From Candidatus Sivonenia alaskensis PMM_0068 (lineage in GTDB: Bacteria > Cyanobacteriota > Cyanobacteriia > Gloeobacterales > PMM-0068): a stretch of DNA of 7,439 nucleotides. The notes beneath the pieces are model-generated. The model was not told where the DNA came from. It did not search any database and worked only from the letters and a program-made list of their open reading frames with translations. Within the stretch, counting starts at the first letter, position 1; each line of letters opens with the position of its first letter. The position numbers and the translations under genes are program-made. Shown in pieces: positions 1 to 6,085 of this stretch. Where the stretch lies: NCBI GenBank assembly GCA_949127685.1, contig CASBPW010000180.1:1-7439 (forward strand), written 5' to 3'.

Positions 1-94
1 GGCGGTACTTACTCTGTTCTAAACCCACCCTAGAAAAGCCCATTTACTTAATGCAGGTAGGCATCATTATTTTTTCAGACGTGTGGAAGCTCGC
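1..94. other. unassigned sequence downstream of the ATPase gene
   Basis: These bases follow the ATPase stop on the minus strand. I see no start codon with a ribosome binding site and no convincing terminator, only a weak ATGC/GCAT pairing near 52-65. The operon may continue beyond the window. Confidence 0.4.
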
Positions 95-712
95 TCATAT
101 CAATTTCCCTTGTTCTATGTGAAGGATTTGGTCTGCTTTTGTTTCAAATTCAACACGATCGTGAGTGACAATGATCACGCCTTGATTCATTTTCAGTTGG
201 CTAATGACTGCGATCATTTGAGCTCTCACAGACCAATCTAGACCCGCCAAAGGTTCATCGAGGAGTAAGAAGTCGGGTTGACGCAGCAATTGGACGGCAA
301 TAGCAACGCGTCGCTGTTGTCCCCCAGAGAGGTTGCGGGGATTCACGGTTAAATCCAGGTCTGCTAATCCCATCTGACGCAGGACATCCCGCAAAACCCA
401 CGGATTATGTTCATGGCCAAAATTGAGTTCTTCTTTTAACCTTCTGCCGCAGAAATGTCGTTCTGGAAATTGAAAGACCAAACCGATTTTTTGTTGCAAT
501 TGCATGGGCAATAAGCGCTTTCCTCCACATTGTACGAATCCTTTGGTGGGCAGGACCAGACCCGACAAAATTTCTAGAAGGGTGGATTTACCAGAACCAC
601 TGGGACCAAAAATTACACACACTTCACCCCGTTTCACGCGCAAAGTAATCCCTTGCAGAATAGGCTGAGGAATCATTGCAGGATGATAGCAAACCCCTAG
701 GGTTTCTAACAT
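95..712 (-). CDS. ECF/CbiO-type ABC transporter ATP-binding protein
   Basis: This 205-residue protein is a complete ABC ATPase that would hydrolyse ATP on the cytoplasmic side of a membrane transporter. Visible motifs in order are Walker A GPSGSGKST (36-44), the Q-loop in VFQFPERH (79-86), signature LSGGQQRR (128-135), Walker B FLLLDEP (148-154), D-loop AGLD (156-159) and the switch histidine H184. The FQFPE sequence around the Q-loop is typical of energy-coupling-factor ATPases (EcfA/CbiO), which power vitamin or metal-ion uptake. At 205 residues it is shorter than most EcfA proteins (about 280), but no core motif is missing. It starts 5 bases after the stop of the DsbA-like gene, so it is probably the third gene of an operon and may be translated by coupling, as no strong Shine-Dalgarno is visible. 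No membrane subunit or substrate-binding partner is in the window, so the substrate is unknown. The ABC ATPase call is certain; the ECF subclass is likely. Confidence 0.93.
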   Translation of the reverse strand: MLETLGVCYHPAMIPQPILQGITLRVKRGEVCVIFGPSGSGKSTLLEILSGLVLPTKGFVQCGGKRLLPMQLQQKIGLVFQFPERHFCGRRLKEELNFGHEHNPWVLRDVLRQMGLADLDLTVNPRNLSGGQQRRVAIAVQLLRQPDFLLLDEPLAGLDWSVRAQMIAVISQLKMNQGVIIVTHDRVEFETKADQILHIEQGKLI

Positions 713-717
713 AGGCG

Positions 718-1479
718 TTAAATCTTAGTCCCTGTCTTTTTGGACCAGACTTCCACGGCAATATCGTAGGCTTCTAAAGGGAGTCCGGCGGGCATTGCCA
801 CGCCATTCAGAATTAAGGTGGGCGTTGACTGCACATTTAAAAGAATGCCTAGTTGCATATCTTTTTCGATGGCTGCTTTTGCCTGAGCACTGGCTCGGTC
901 CTTATTAAACCGATTGAGGTCCAGTTTTACCTCTTTGGCAATGGCAACGAGCGTTGAATCCTGTAAATCTTTTTGGCGCTTGAACAGCAGGTCATGATAT
1001 TCAAAAAATTTACCTTGCTGCTGGGCTGACCATGCCGCCAAAGCCGCAGACATCGCATTCTCATGAACTTGGGTAAGGGGGAAATGCTTAAAGACTAACT
1101 TCATCTTTCCCTTGTACTTAGCCTCTAGCTCTTTGAGCGTCGGCTGGGCTAAACCACAATAAGGACATTGAAAATCAGAAAACTCTACCAAAGTTATCGG
1201 TGCATCTTTAGGACCGAGGACTGGACTACTTCCAAGGGGCACTTTTGTTGGATTTTCTAGCTTCTGTTGAATTTGCTTTGCAAATGCTGCTTTTTCATCA
1301 GGAGTTATGGCTGGAGGTTTCGCCACGGTTTCAGTTTTCGTTTCTGTATTCTGTGCGGTTGGAGCCGTTGGGTTGGCTCCAGCCTGTTCAGACTTCTCTG
1401 GAGGGGTTGCACAGCTAATCAGTAAGGTGGCAGCCAAGACCACGAGGCCACAGGTTTGAGATATCTGCTTCAGAAACAT
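718..1479 (-). CDS. DsbA-family thioredoxin-fold lipoprotein
   Basis: This 253-residue protein is probably an exported thiol-disulfide oxidoreductase. The N-terminus has a basic start, a hydrophobic stretch (about 10-22) and a lipobox LISC ending at Cys23, predicting signal peptidase II cleavage and a lipid anchor. A Thr/Ala/Pro/Glu-rich linker (about 27-60) leads to a DsbA/BdbD-like fold. The active site is CPYC at 105-108 in the context VEFSDFQCPYC. The cis-proline loop is STPT (218-221), followed by LILNG. The helical insertion expected in this family fills roughly 137-205. Such proteins oxidise or isomerise cysteines outside the cytoplasm; the direction of catalysis cannot be read from sequence. 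The start is supported by the signal peptide and a GAGG 10 bases upstream. It lies 16 bases after the hydrolase gene and 5 bases before the ATPase gene, so it is probably the middle gene of an operon. Confidence 0.92.
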   Translation of the reverse strand: MFLKQISQTCGLVVLAATLLISCATPPEKSEQAGANPTAPTAQNTETKTETVAKPPAITPDEKAAFAKQIQQKLENPTKVPLGSSPVLGPKDAPITLVEFSDFQCPYCGLAQPTLKELEAKYKGKMKLVFKHFPLTQVHENAMSAALAAWSAQQQGKFFEYHDLLFKRQKDLQDSTLVAIAKEVKLDLNRFNKDRASAQAKAAIEKDMQLGILLNVQSTPTLILNGVAMPAGLPLEAYDIAVEVWSKKTGTKI

Positions 1480-1495
1480 GATCGATGATCCTCAT

Positions 1496-2332
1496 TTATT
1501 CTTTTACGGGGGGGATGGGACTGCCTTCTATGCGTTGGTGTTGGAGTACAGGTAATTGCTGGCGCACCTGCGCAAGGCGTTTGGGATCGATTTGAGCGAT
1601 AGCGATACCAGGCATATCCCCTGCATCAGCCAAGACATTGCCCCAAGGGTCAATCACCAAGGCATGGCCGTAGGTATGACGACGAGAATAATGAGTTCCT
1701 ACTTGGGCTGGGGCCAATACATAACAGGTGTTTTCAATCGCTCTGGCGCGGAGGAGGACTCGCCAATGATCTTTGCCCGTATAGGCCGTAAACGCGGAAG
1801 GGATCAGCAACACATCAGCCCCTTGCAAGGCCAACGCCCGATACACTTCCGGAAATCTCAGGTCATAGCAGACGGAAAGCCCCAAGGCTCCCAGCTTTTC
1901 AGTCCGGACCAAGTGAATGGTATCGCCGGGAAGCACGGAATCCGATTCGCGATAGGTAATGCCATCGGGTAGGTCCACATCGAACAGGTGAATCTTGCGA
2001 TACCGCCCTAGTTCTTCGCCATGAGGCCCAATCAGGGCCGCCACATTGTAAACTTTTCCACCGGGAGCGGGGACTGGAAATCCTCCGCCTAAGAGGGTGA
2101 TACCAAATTGTTGGGCTGTTTTAACCAGAAATTCTTCGGTAGCCGCAGCAATCCGCTTTACCTGAATCAATTTTTCTCGCTCAGTGCCGAGGAAAGAGAA
2201 ATTCTCCGGTAAAGTCACCAAAGCAGCTCCGCGTTCTACAGCTTGTTGAATCAAAGCTTCGGCTTGAGTCAGGTTGTGACTGAGATCCGGAGTGCTGGTC
2301 ATTTGGACTGCCGCAGCTAAATAGGGTTCCAT
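1496..2332 (-). CDS. Nit-type carbon-nitrogen hydrolase (probable deaminated glutathione amidase)
   Basis: This is a nitrilase-superfamily amidohydrolase of 278 residues. The catalytic triad is visible (numbered from the chosen start): Glu43 in LPENF, Lys113 in RYRKIHLFDVD and Cys155 in SVCYDLRFPE. The FDVDLPDG segment, CYDLRFPEVYRAL, the HWRVLLRARAIEN helix and YGHALVIDPWG match the Nit1/YbeM group. Members of that group hydrolyse deaminated glutathione, a side product of transaminases, to alpha-ketoglutarate and cysteinylglycine. That substrate is inferred from family resemblance; other cytoplasmic omega-amidases are possible. The frame extends nine codons further, to an ATG at 2359 (MCCIVRPKV). 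I chose the ATG at 2332 because MEPYLAAAVQMTS matches the usual family N-terminus and AAGG sits just upstream, though very close. It is the first gene of the minus-strand cluster and is divergent from nrdJ. Confidence 0.93.
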   Translation of the reverse strand: MEPYLAAAVQMTSTPDLSHNLTQAEALIQQAVERGAALVTLPENFSFLGTEREKLIQVKRIAAATEEFLVKTAQQFGITLLGGGFPVPAPGGKVYNVAALIGPHGEELGRYRKIHLFDVDLPDGITYRESDSVLPGDTIHLVRTEKLGALGLSVCYDLRFPEVYRALALQGADVLLIPSAFTAYTGKDHWRVLLRARAIENTCYVLAPAQVGTHYSRRHTYGHALVIDPWGNVLADAGDMPGIAIAQIDPKRLAQVRQQLPVLQHQRIEGSPIPPVKE

Positions 2333-2410
2333 TACCTTGGGCCGCACTATACAACACATACTTCTCTAGAATAACCGCGCAGGGGGCAAGGCATGTATTT
2401 CCTAAAGGGA

Positions 2411-2422
2411 TCACCTTGGTGA
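2411..2422. promoter_or_regulatory. short perfect dyad in the divergent intergenic region
   Basis: TCACC-TT-GGTGA is a perfect 5+5 inverted repeat between the start of the hydrolase operon and nrdJ. Its position would suit an operator for the minus-strand operon. No regulator can be named from it, and a 10-base dyad can arise by chance. Confidence 0.3.
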
Positions 2423-2434
2423 CAGAGCTTGGTC

Positions 2435-2450
2435 AACCTACATATAGGTG
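2435..2450. promoter_or_regulatory. candidate NrdR box 1 upstream of nrdJ
   Basis: The 16-mer AACCTACATATAGGTG contains the near-palindrome ACCTA-CATA-TAGGT. Against the NrdR-box consensus as I remember it (acaCwAtATaTwGtgt) it matches all six strongly conserved positions and 9 of 10 in the core. NrdR is the ATP/dATP-sensing repressor of ribonucleotide reductase genes. The match was made by eye. Confidence 0.6.
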
Positions 2451-2465
2451 CTCTAAAAATTCTTA

Positions 2466-2481
2466 ACACCACGGATAGAGG
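2466..2481. promoter_or_regulatory. candidate NrdR box 2 upstream of nrdJ
   Basis: The 16-mer ACACCACGGATAGAGG matches 10 of 16 consensus positions, including the ACAC start and the ATAG half, but not the central ATAT. It starts exactly 15 bases after box 1 ends (31 bases centre to centre, about three helical turns). That is the usual spacing of tandem NrdR boxes. It is weaker than box 1 and is supported mainly by spacing. Confidence 0.5.
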
Positions 2482-2484
2482 CGT

Positions 2485-2513
2485 TTGCTATCATACTTGC
2501 AACGTCTCATAAC
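2485..2513 (+). promoter_or_regulatory. possible sigma-70-type promoter of nrdJ
   Basis: TTGCTA (2485-2490) and CATAAC (2508-2513) are separated by 17 bases, and each matches 4 of 6 consensus positions. They lie just after the candidate NrdR boxes. An alternative -10 is TATCAT at 2489-2494 (5 of 6), but its best -35, TTAACA at 2463-2468, is 20 bases away. The exact promoter is uncertain. Confidence 0.28.
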
Positions 2514-2536
2514 AACAGACAAATGCTCAGATGGAT

Positions 2537-2564
2537 AGTACAGTCGCTATTATCTGTACTTTTT
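2537..2564 (+). promoter_or_regulatory. stem-loop in the nrdJ leader followed by a T-run
   Basis: AGTACAG (2537-2543) and CTGTACT (2554-2560) form a perfect 7+7 inverted repeat around a 10-base loop, and a run of five T ends at 2564. As RNA this could be a weak attenuator hairpin. As DNA the outer AGTAC/GTACT arms resemble LexA half-sites but are spaced by 14 rather than 4 bases. It ends 32 bases before the chosen nrdJ start. Confidence 0.4.
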
Positions 2565-2584
2565 GCTGTTCTCACATACTCACT

Positions 2585-2590
2585 AGGGAG
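2585..2590 (+). promoter_or_regulatory. ribosome binding site that fixes the nrdJ start
   Basis: AGGGAG lies 6 bases before the ATG at 2597. It decides between that start and the upstream in-frame ATG at 2531, which has no Shine-Dalgarno and would place the leader stem-loop inside the coding region. Confidence 0.75.
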
Positions 2591-2596
2591 TGCTTC

Positions 2597-5398
2597 ATGG
2601 TCGCCATTACAAAAACTGAACTGAGTGAATCTCAAAGGGCTGTGCTCCAGAAGTACCTGGTTGGGGATGAGAAAACTTGGGAAGATGTTTGTTGGCGGGT
2701 CGCCGTTCATGCGGCGAGTGGAGAGGACTCTGCAGACTTGCAGAATGAGTGGGCAGAGAAGTTCTACGGTATCCTCCAGCCGATGAAGTTTATTCCTGGG
2801 GGTTCTATTCTTGCCAATAGTGACCACGGTACGGGTGGACTCCTCAATTGCTTCGTCCTCTCTGCCGAAGACAATATCTATGACATCGCCAAACTGGTTA
2901 CGGATGCTGTACTAACCACCAAGTTCCGGGGTGGCGTCGGTATCAACATCGGCTCAGAAGGACAAAAAGGTTTTATCCGGCCTAAAGGCTCACCCTTCGC
3001 AGACGGAAAGGCTCTTGGTCCCTGTGCTGTTCTAGATATGGTCTCGGAAACTTCTAAAAAAATCACCACGGGAAATAAAGCTCGTCGTGGTGCATTTATG
3101 TTCTCCATGCACTGGAAACATCCTGATGTCCATGAATTTATCCAGGCGAAGACGCAGTCGGTGATGGATGCCAAGTCGGCTCGGGACATCATTGAAGAAG
3201 CGACCCGCTTGGTCACAGAGACTTCCTTGTCCGTCCACGAAAAAAATGAACGTCTTGCCAAAATCAAAGCAGATCTGACTACGGCTTGGACAGAAAGCCA
3301 CCTCACGGCCGAAGGCAAGCGGGACCGTCGCTGGCACAACGCCAATATTTCTGTTCAGGTGGATGATGAATTCTTTCGTCTCTTGGATGAAAAAGACCCG
3401 TATGTTGTGGAGCTTTGGGACAAGATTGCTCAGTTTGCCTATGACACCGCCGATCCGGGCATGTTGTTTATCGACAGCGCCAAGAAGAAAAGCCCAATCC
3501 GTGACTTCATCACCACCACCAATCCCTGCGGTGAAATTTTCTTGCCGCCCAACTCTGCCTGTAACTTAGGTTCTCTGGTTATTCCTCGGTTTACCAAGAA
3601 AAACGCGAATGGGCAGGCCGATTTGGATTGGGAAGATTTTGGTCGGACGGTGGAAATCGCCGTGCGTTTCCTCGACAACATTCTCAACATCGCCAATTTT
3701 GCGACAGAAGCTCAACGGGAAAATGTGCGTAACCGCTATCGCCAGTTGGGTCTGGGGATTATGGGTTGGGCTGATTGGCTGAAGGTCCGTCGAATTCCCT
3801 ATGACAGCGAAGAGCATATTGCAGAGGTTGACCGTGTCGGTAGCTTTATTGCAAATCGGGCCTACCGTGCTTCCGAGCATTTAGCTGAACTCAAAGGTCC
3901 CTGTGGCGTTTGGGATGAGATTAGCAATGTCCGTACGGGCAATAAGTTTGAGTCCTGGGTTGATGAAGGAGGCCATCGCTACGATGGGGAGCAGGCGCTC
4001 CATGCGACGCAGCCGCTCAAACAAGTTCCCCGTCGTAACTCAACGGTATTGAGTATTGCCCCTACCGGCTCGATTGCCCAGCTAGCCAATTGTTCTTGGG
4101 CTTTTGAACCTGATTTTGGTTTGACGATTTGGAAGCAGGTGTACGTGGATGCTTCTAATTCCAAACAGAACTGGGTGCAAATTCCTAACTCCTATGTGGA
4201 CGAGTTGGAATTGTCTGAAGAAGACAAGGCGATTGTCCTAAAGACAGGCTCTCTGCAGAGTACAGAGTTTGCCAAAAACAATCCTGAAGTAGCCAATGCC
4301 TTCAAGATTTCTCGCGAAGTGCCTTGGCAGTGGCATGTTATTGCTCAGGCTCAGTGGCAACTGTGGGTGGATTCCAGTATCAGTAAAACGATTAACTGCG
4401 ACCGGAATACTACGGTAGATGAAATCAAGGAGATGTATCGCTTTGCCCAAAAGAAAGGGCTGAAGGGCATCACGATCTACCGGGAAGGAACTCTGGAATC
4501 CGAACCTGTAAAAATTGGTGCGCTTGAGGAAGAACCTGTTGCCGAGGTGGCTCCTGCGATGGTTGAAGTGTCGTCAGGGCAGGTTGCTTCTGTGTCCAAG
4601 GTGGTACCTGCAGCGCCTACCCCTACTGTGCGTGAGCGCTCTGAGGTCCTCTTTGGGTTTAGCCGCAAGCTGCAAACCCGCACTTGGGGAGACATCTTGG
4701 TTTCTGTGCACTACGACCAGGAAGGTCCCAGAGAAGTCCAAGCCAATGCCGGCAAGTCTGGGAGTAGCGACCTCCATGCTTTCTGTGAAGCGGTAGCACG
4801 GCTGAGTTCTTTGCTCCTCGCACACCGCGTTCCTTTGGCGGAAGTAGCGCAACATCTACGGGGCATTCGAGGTCCTGCGGTGGAAGTGATTGAGCAAGAT
4901 CAAGTGGTCAGTTTGGCCGATGCGATCGGTAAAGTCCTCCAGGAAGCTCCAGCGAACTACCTAGCGCTCTTGGCTCCTCAGGCTGCTGCTACACCCATAG
5001 CCCAGACAGAACCAACGCCTGCGCCTATAAATCTTGCTACTCCTGTTGTAGCAGCGCCAAACGTGGAAAATGGGAAGGGCAAGAGCCACGGAAACGGGAA
5101 GACCCAGACGGCAGGTATAACCGCCACTGCCGTGAGCCTGTTTCCGATTGAGGAAAGTGAGCGTCCTGCCATGCTTGAAGAAGAAGTCCTTCAGGCCCTT
5201 GCCCTGATAGGAGTTCAGTACGATGAAGGTCCCTTCTACGTTTCTGAGAAGACTCACCCCAAGGGTTGGATCAGTCAGGACTTCAAAGGAGGCTGTGGGG
5301 GCGGCATTATTCACTACCAAGTCTTGAATAGTCCTAGTGGTAAACGTATCCTCATGGTTCGCAATGATTCTTATTCCATGTGCTACGTGAAAGGTTAA
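2597..5398 (+). CDS. nrdJ: adenosylcobalamin-dependent (class II) ribonucleotide reductase
   Basis: This 933-residue enzyme would reduce ribonucleotides to deoxyribonucleotides using a thiyl radical generated from adenosylcobalamin. Key residues, numbered from the chosen start: Cys85 (LLNCFVL) and Cys322 (ACNLGS) form the expected reducing pair. Cys311 and Glu313 lie in NPCGE, with the radical cysteine 11 residues before Cys322. PTGSIA (489-494) is the phosphate loop. The barrel ends near 630. A TSCPD-like domain follows (about 677-758), then an Ala/Pro-rich linker and glycine-rich KGKSHGNGK segment (about 782-845). The last 80 residues contain only Cys900 and Cys929. Classical NrdJ proteins usually end in a CxxC-rich zinc-binding tail, which is missing here. 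A charged insertion of about 60 residues (185-244) follows HPDVHEFIQAK. No intein or intron interrupts the frame. The SD AGGGAG supports this start. No NrdB-type partner is nearby, as expected for class II. Confidence 0.95.
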   Translation: MVAITKTELSESQRAVLQKYLVGDEKTWEDVCWRVAVHAASGEDSADLQNEWAEKFYGILQPMKFIPGGSILANSDHGTGGLLNCFVLSAEDNIYDIAKLVTDAVLTTKFRGGVGINIGSEGQKGFIRPKGSPFADGKALGPCAVLDMVSETSKKITTGNKARRGAFMFSMHWKHPDVHEFIQAKTQSVMDAKSARDIIEEATRLVTETSLSVHEKNERLAKIKADLTTAWTESHLTAEGKRDRRWHNANISVQVDDEFFRLLDEKDPYVVELWDKIAQFAYDTADPGMLFIDSAKKKSPIRDFITTTNPCGEIFLPPNSACNLGSLVIPRFTKKNANGQADLDWEDFGRTVEIAVRFLDNILNIANFATEAQRENVRNRYRQLGLGIMGWADWLKVRRIPYDSEEHIAEVDRVGSFIANRAYRASEHLAELKGPCGVWDEISNVRTGNKFESWVDEGGHRYDGEQALHATQPLKQVPRRNSTVLSIAPTGSIAQLANCSWAFEPDFGLTIWKQVYVDASNSKQNWVQIPNSYVDELELSEEDKAIVLKTGSLQSTEFAKNNPEVANAFKISREVPWQWHVIAQAQWQLWVDSSISKTINCDRNTTVDEIKEMYRFAQKKGLKGITIYREGTLESEPVKIGALEEEPVAEVAPAMVEVSSGQVASVSKVVPAAPTPTVRERSEVLFGFSRKLQTRTWGDILVSVHYDQEGPREVQANAGKSGSSDLHAFCEAVARLSSLLLAHRVPLAEVAQHLRGIRGPAVEVIEQDQVVSLADAIGKVLQEAPANYLALLAPQAAATPIAQTEPTPAPINLATPVVAAPNVENGKGKSHGNGKTQTAGITATAVSLFPIEESERPAMLEEEVLQALALIGVQYDEGPFYVSEKTHPKGWISQDFKGGCGGGIIHYQVLNSPSGKRILMVRNDSYSMCYVKG

Positions 5399-5420
5399 TC
5401 CCCGCTCCGGTTAATCCAAA

Positions 5421-5458
5421 ACAAAGAGGCGAAGGCTTTTGAGCTTTTGCTTCTTTGT
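5421..5458. terminator. strong hairpin after nrdJ, probable terminator or 3' end stabiliser
   Basis: ACAAAGAGGCGAAGGC (5421-5436) pairs with GCTTTTGCTTCTTTGT (5443-5458) over 16 continuous base pairs, three of them G-U, with a 6-base loop. It starts 23 bases after the nrdJ stop. No proper T-run follows on the plus strand (TCTAATG). The A-rich stretch before it would be a T-run for minus-strand transcripts. The hairpin is clear; calling it a terminator is inference. Confidence 0.55.
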
Positions 5459-5481
5459 CTAATGAGGCAAGCAAAAGTTTT
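5444..5481 (+). terminator. alternative hairpin with T-run overlapping the first one
   Basis: CTTTTGCT (5444-5451) can also pair with AGCAAAAG (5470-5477), which is followed directly by TTTT. This 8-base-pair stem uses the 3' arm of the larger hairpin, so the two cannot form at once. It could supply the T-run that the first hairpin lacks. The 18-base loop makes it weaker. Confidence 0.3.
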
Positions 5482-5631
5482 AAGAGATGGTTATAGCAAG
5501 CGAGTTTGGAGGAAAAGCTGGATATAGTGAAATTGGCTTGGCGAGCTGCTTTAAGGTAGTATTCATCCTTTACTCCTGCTGGCTTAAGATATCACCTTGC
5601 CGCTTTGCCCTCTGCAGGTCATGATCTAGTT

Positions 5632-6039
5632 ATGTCGACACTTACCCATGTTCACTCGGTATTCAGCTCGTCGTCTTTTTGCACATTCTCTATCACCTAC
5701 TGCATTGCCATCTGTACAGTACTGATTCCTACAGCCTTGCTGTGTACGTTCGCCGCGATCTATTGGCTCAGACATGAGCGGGCGCGTTCCCACGTAAGGC
5801 TGGCCACTGCCCTTGGCTCTCTCTGTGCTGTAACTCTTGTCCTCCATGTTCTGAGCTGGATTTCATTAGGAGTCGTCATGGCCCCAACCTACATACTGCT
5901 TTCTTTGTCAGCCGTCTGCCTTGGCCTTAATTTGTGGGCTGCGACCCGTCCTGTGAGCTTGCTCAGGACCCTTTCTTCTCTTAGCTTCTCCGTTCATCGT
6001 AGATACCCTATGGTATTTAGTAGAGATAACCTCAATTAA
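5632..6039 (+). CDS. hypothetical membrane protein with three predicted helices
   Basis: I do not recognise this 135-residue protein. It has three clear hydrophobic segments at about 21-46, 57-83 and 86-105. The basic loop between the first two (RHERARSHVR) and the basic C-terminus (RTLSS to HRRYP) suggest an N-out, C-in topology that obeys the positive-inside rule. The N-terminus is Ser/Thr-rich without a clear signal peptide. Several cysteines lie in or near the membrane segments (17, 24, 28, 38, 65, 96), with no metal-binding spacing. The frame extends to a TTG at 5605, but the ATG at 5632 is the more ordinary start; neither has a good Shine-Dalgarno. It is separated from nrdJ by 233 bases containing the hairpins, and ends 14 bases before the promoter-like sequence of the RRM gene. 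The consistent topology argues for a real gene; its function is unknown. Confidence 0.6.
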   Translation: MSTLTHVHSVFSSSSFCTFSITYCIAICTVLIPTALLCTFAAIYWLRHERARSHVRLATALGSLCAVTLVLHVLSWISLGVVMAPTYILLSLSAVCLGLNLWAATRPVSLLRTLSSLSFSVHRRYPMVFSRDNLN

Positions 6040-6052
6040 TTACCCTGAGATT

Positions 6053-6061
6053 TGTTAGAAT
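6053..6061 (+). promoter_or_regulatory. extended -10 promoter candidate of the RRM gene
   Basis: TGTTAGAAT fits an extended -10 element (TGn followed by TAGAAT, 5 of 6 to TATAAT). No convincing -35 is seen, which is tolerated by extended -10 promoters. Transcription would start near 6068 and give a leader of about 70 bases that contains the whole inverted repeat at 6086-6145. Confidence 0.4.
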
Positions 6062-6085
6062 AAAAAAGTCTAATCCAGCAGTAGG

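Noticed and set aside
1556..1972. 138-codon plus-strand frame inside the hydrolase gene
   Set aside because: It is antisense to a gene with a complete catalytic triad and has no domain or membrane pattern of its own.
2333..2359. Nine-codon N-terminal extension of the hydrolase (MCCIVRPKV)
   Set aside because: The family normally begins close to the AAAVQM strand, and the extension adds nothing recognisable. It remains possible.
2537..2560. NtcA site (GTA-N8-TAC)
   Set aside because: GTA and TAC are present, but they are 16 bases apart rather than 8.
2531..2596. 22-codon N-terminal extension of NrdJ from the ATG at 2531
   Set aside because: It has no Shine-Dalgarno, it spans the leader stem-loop, and the ATG at 2597 has AGGGAG at ideal spacing.
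2360..2596. Cobalamin riboswitch in the nrdJ leader
   Set aside because: It would be logical for a B12 enzyme, but no B12-box-like GCCACTG is present and the leader is too short for the full fold.
4515..4796. 93-codon plus-strand frame inside nrdJ
   Set aside because: It is an out-of-frame shadow of the Ala/Val-rich linker and TSCPD-like region.
5509..5530. Possible small gene after GGAGG in the nrdJ downstream gap
   Set aside because: No start codon lies at usable spacing; the nearest GTG is too far away.
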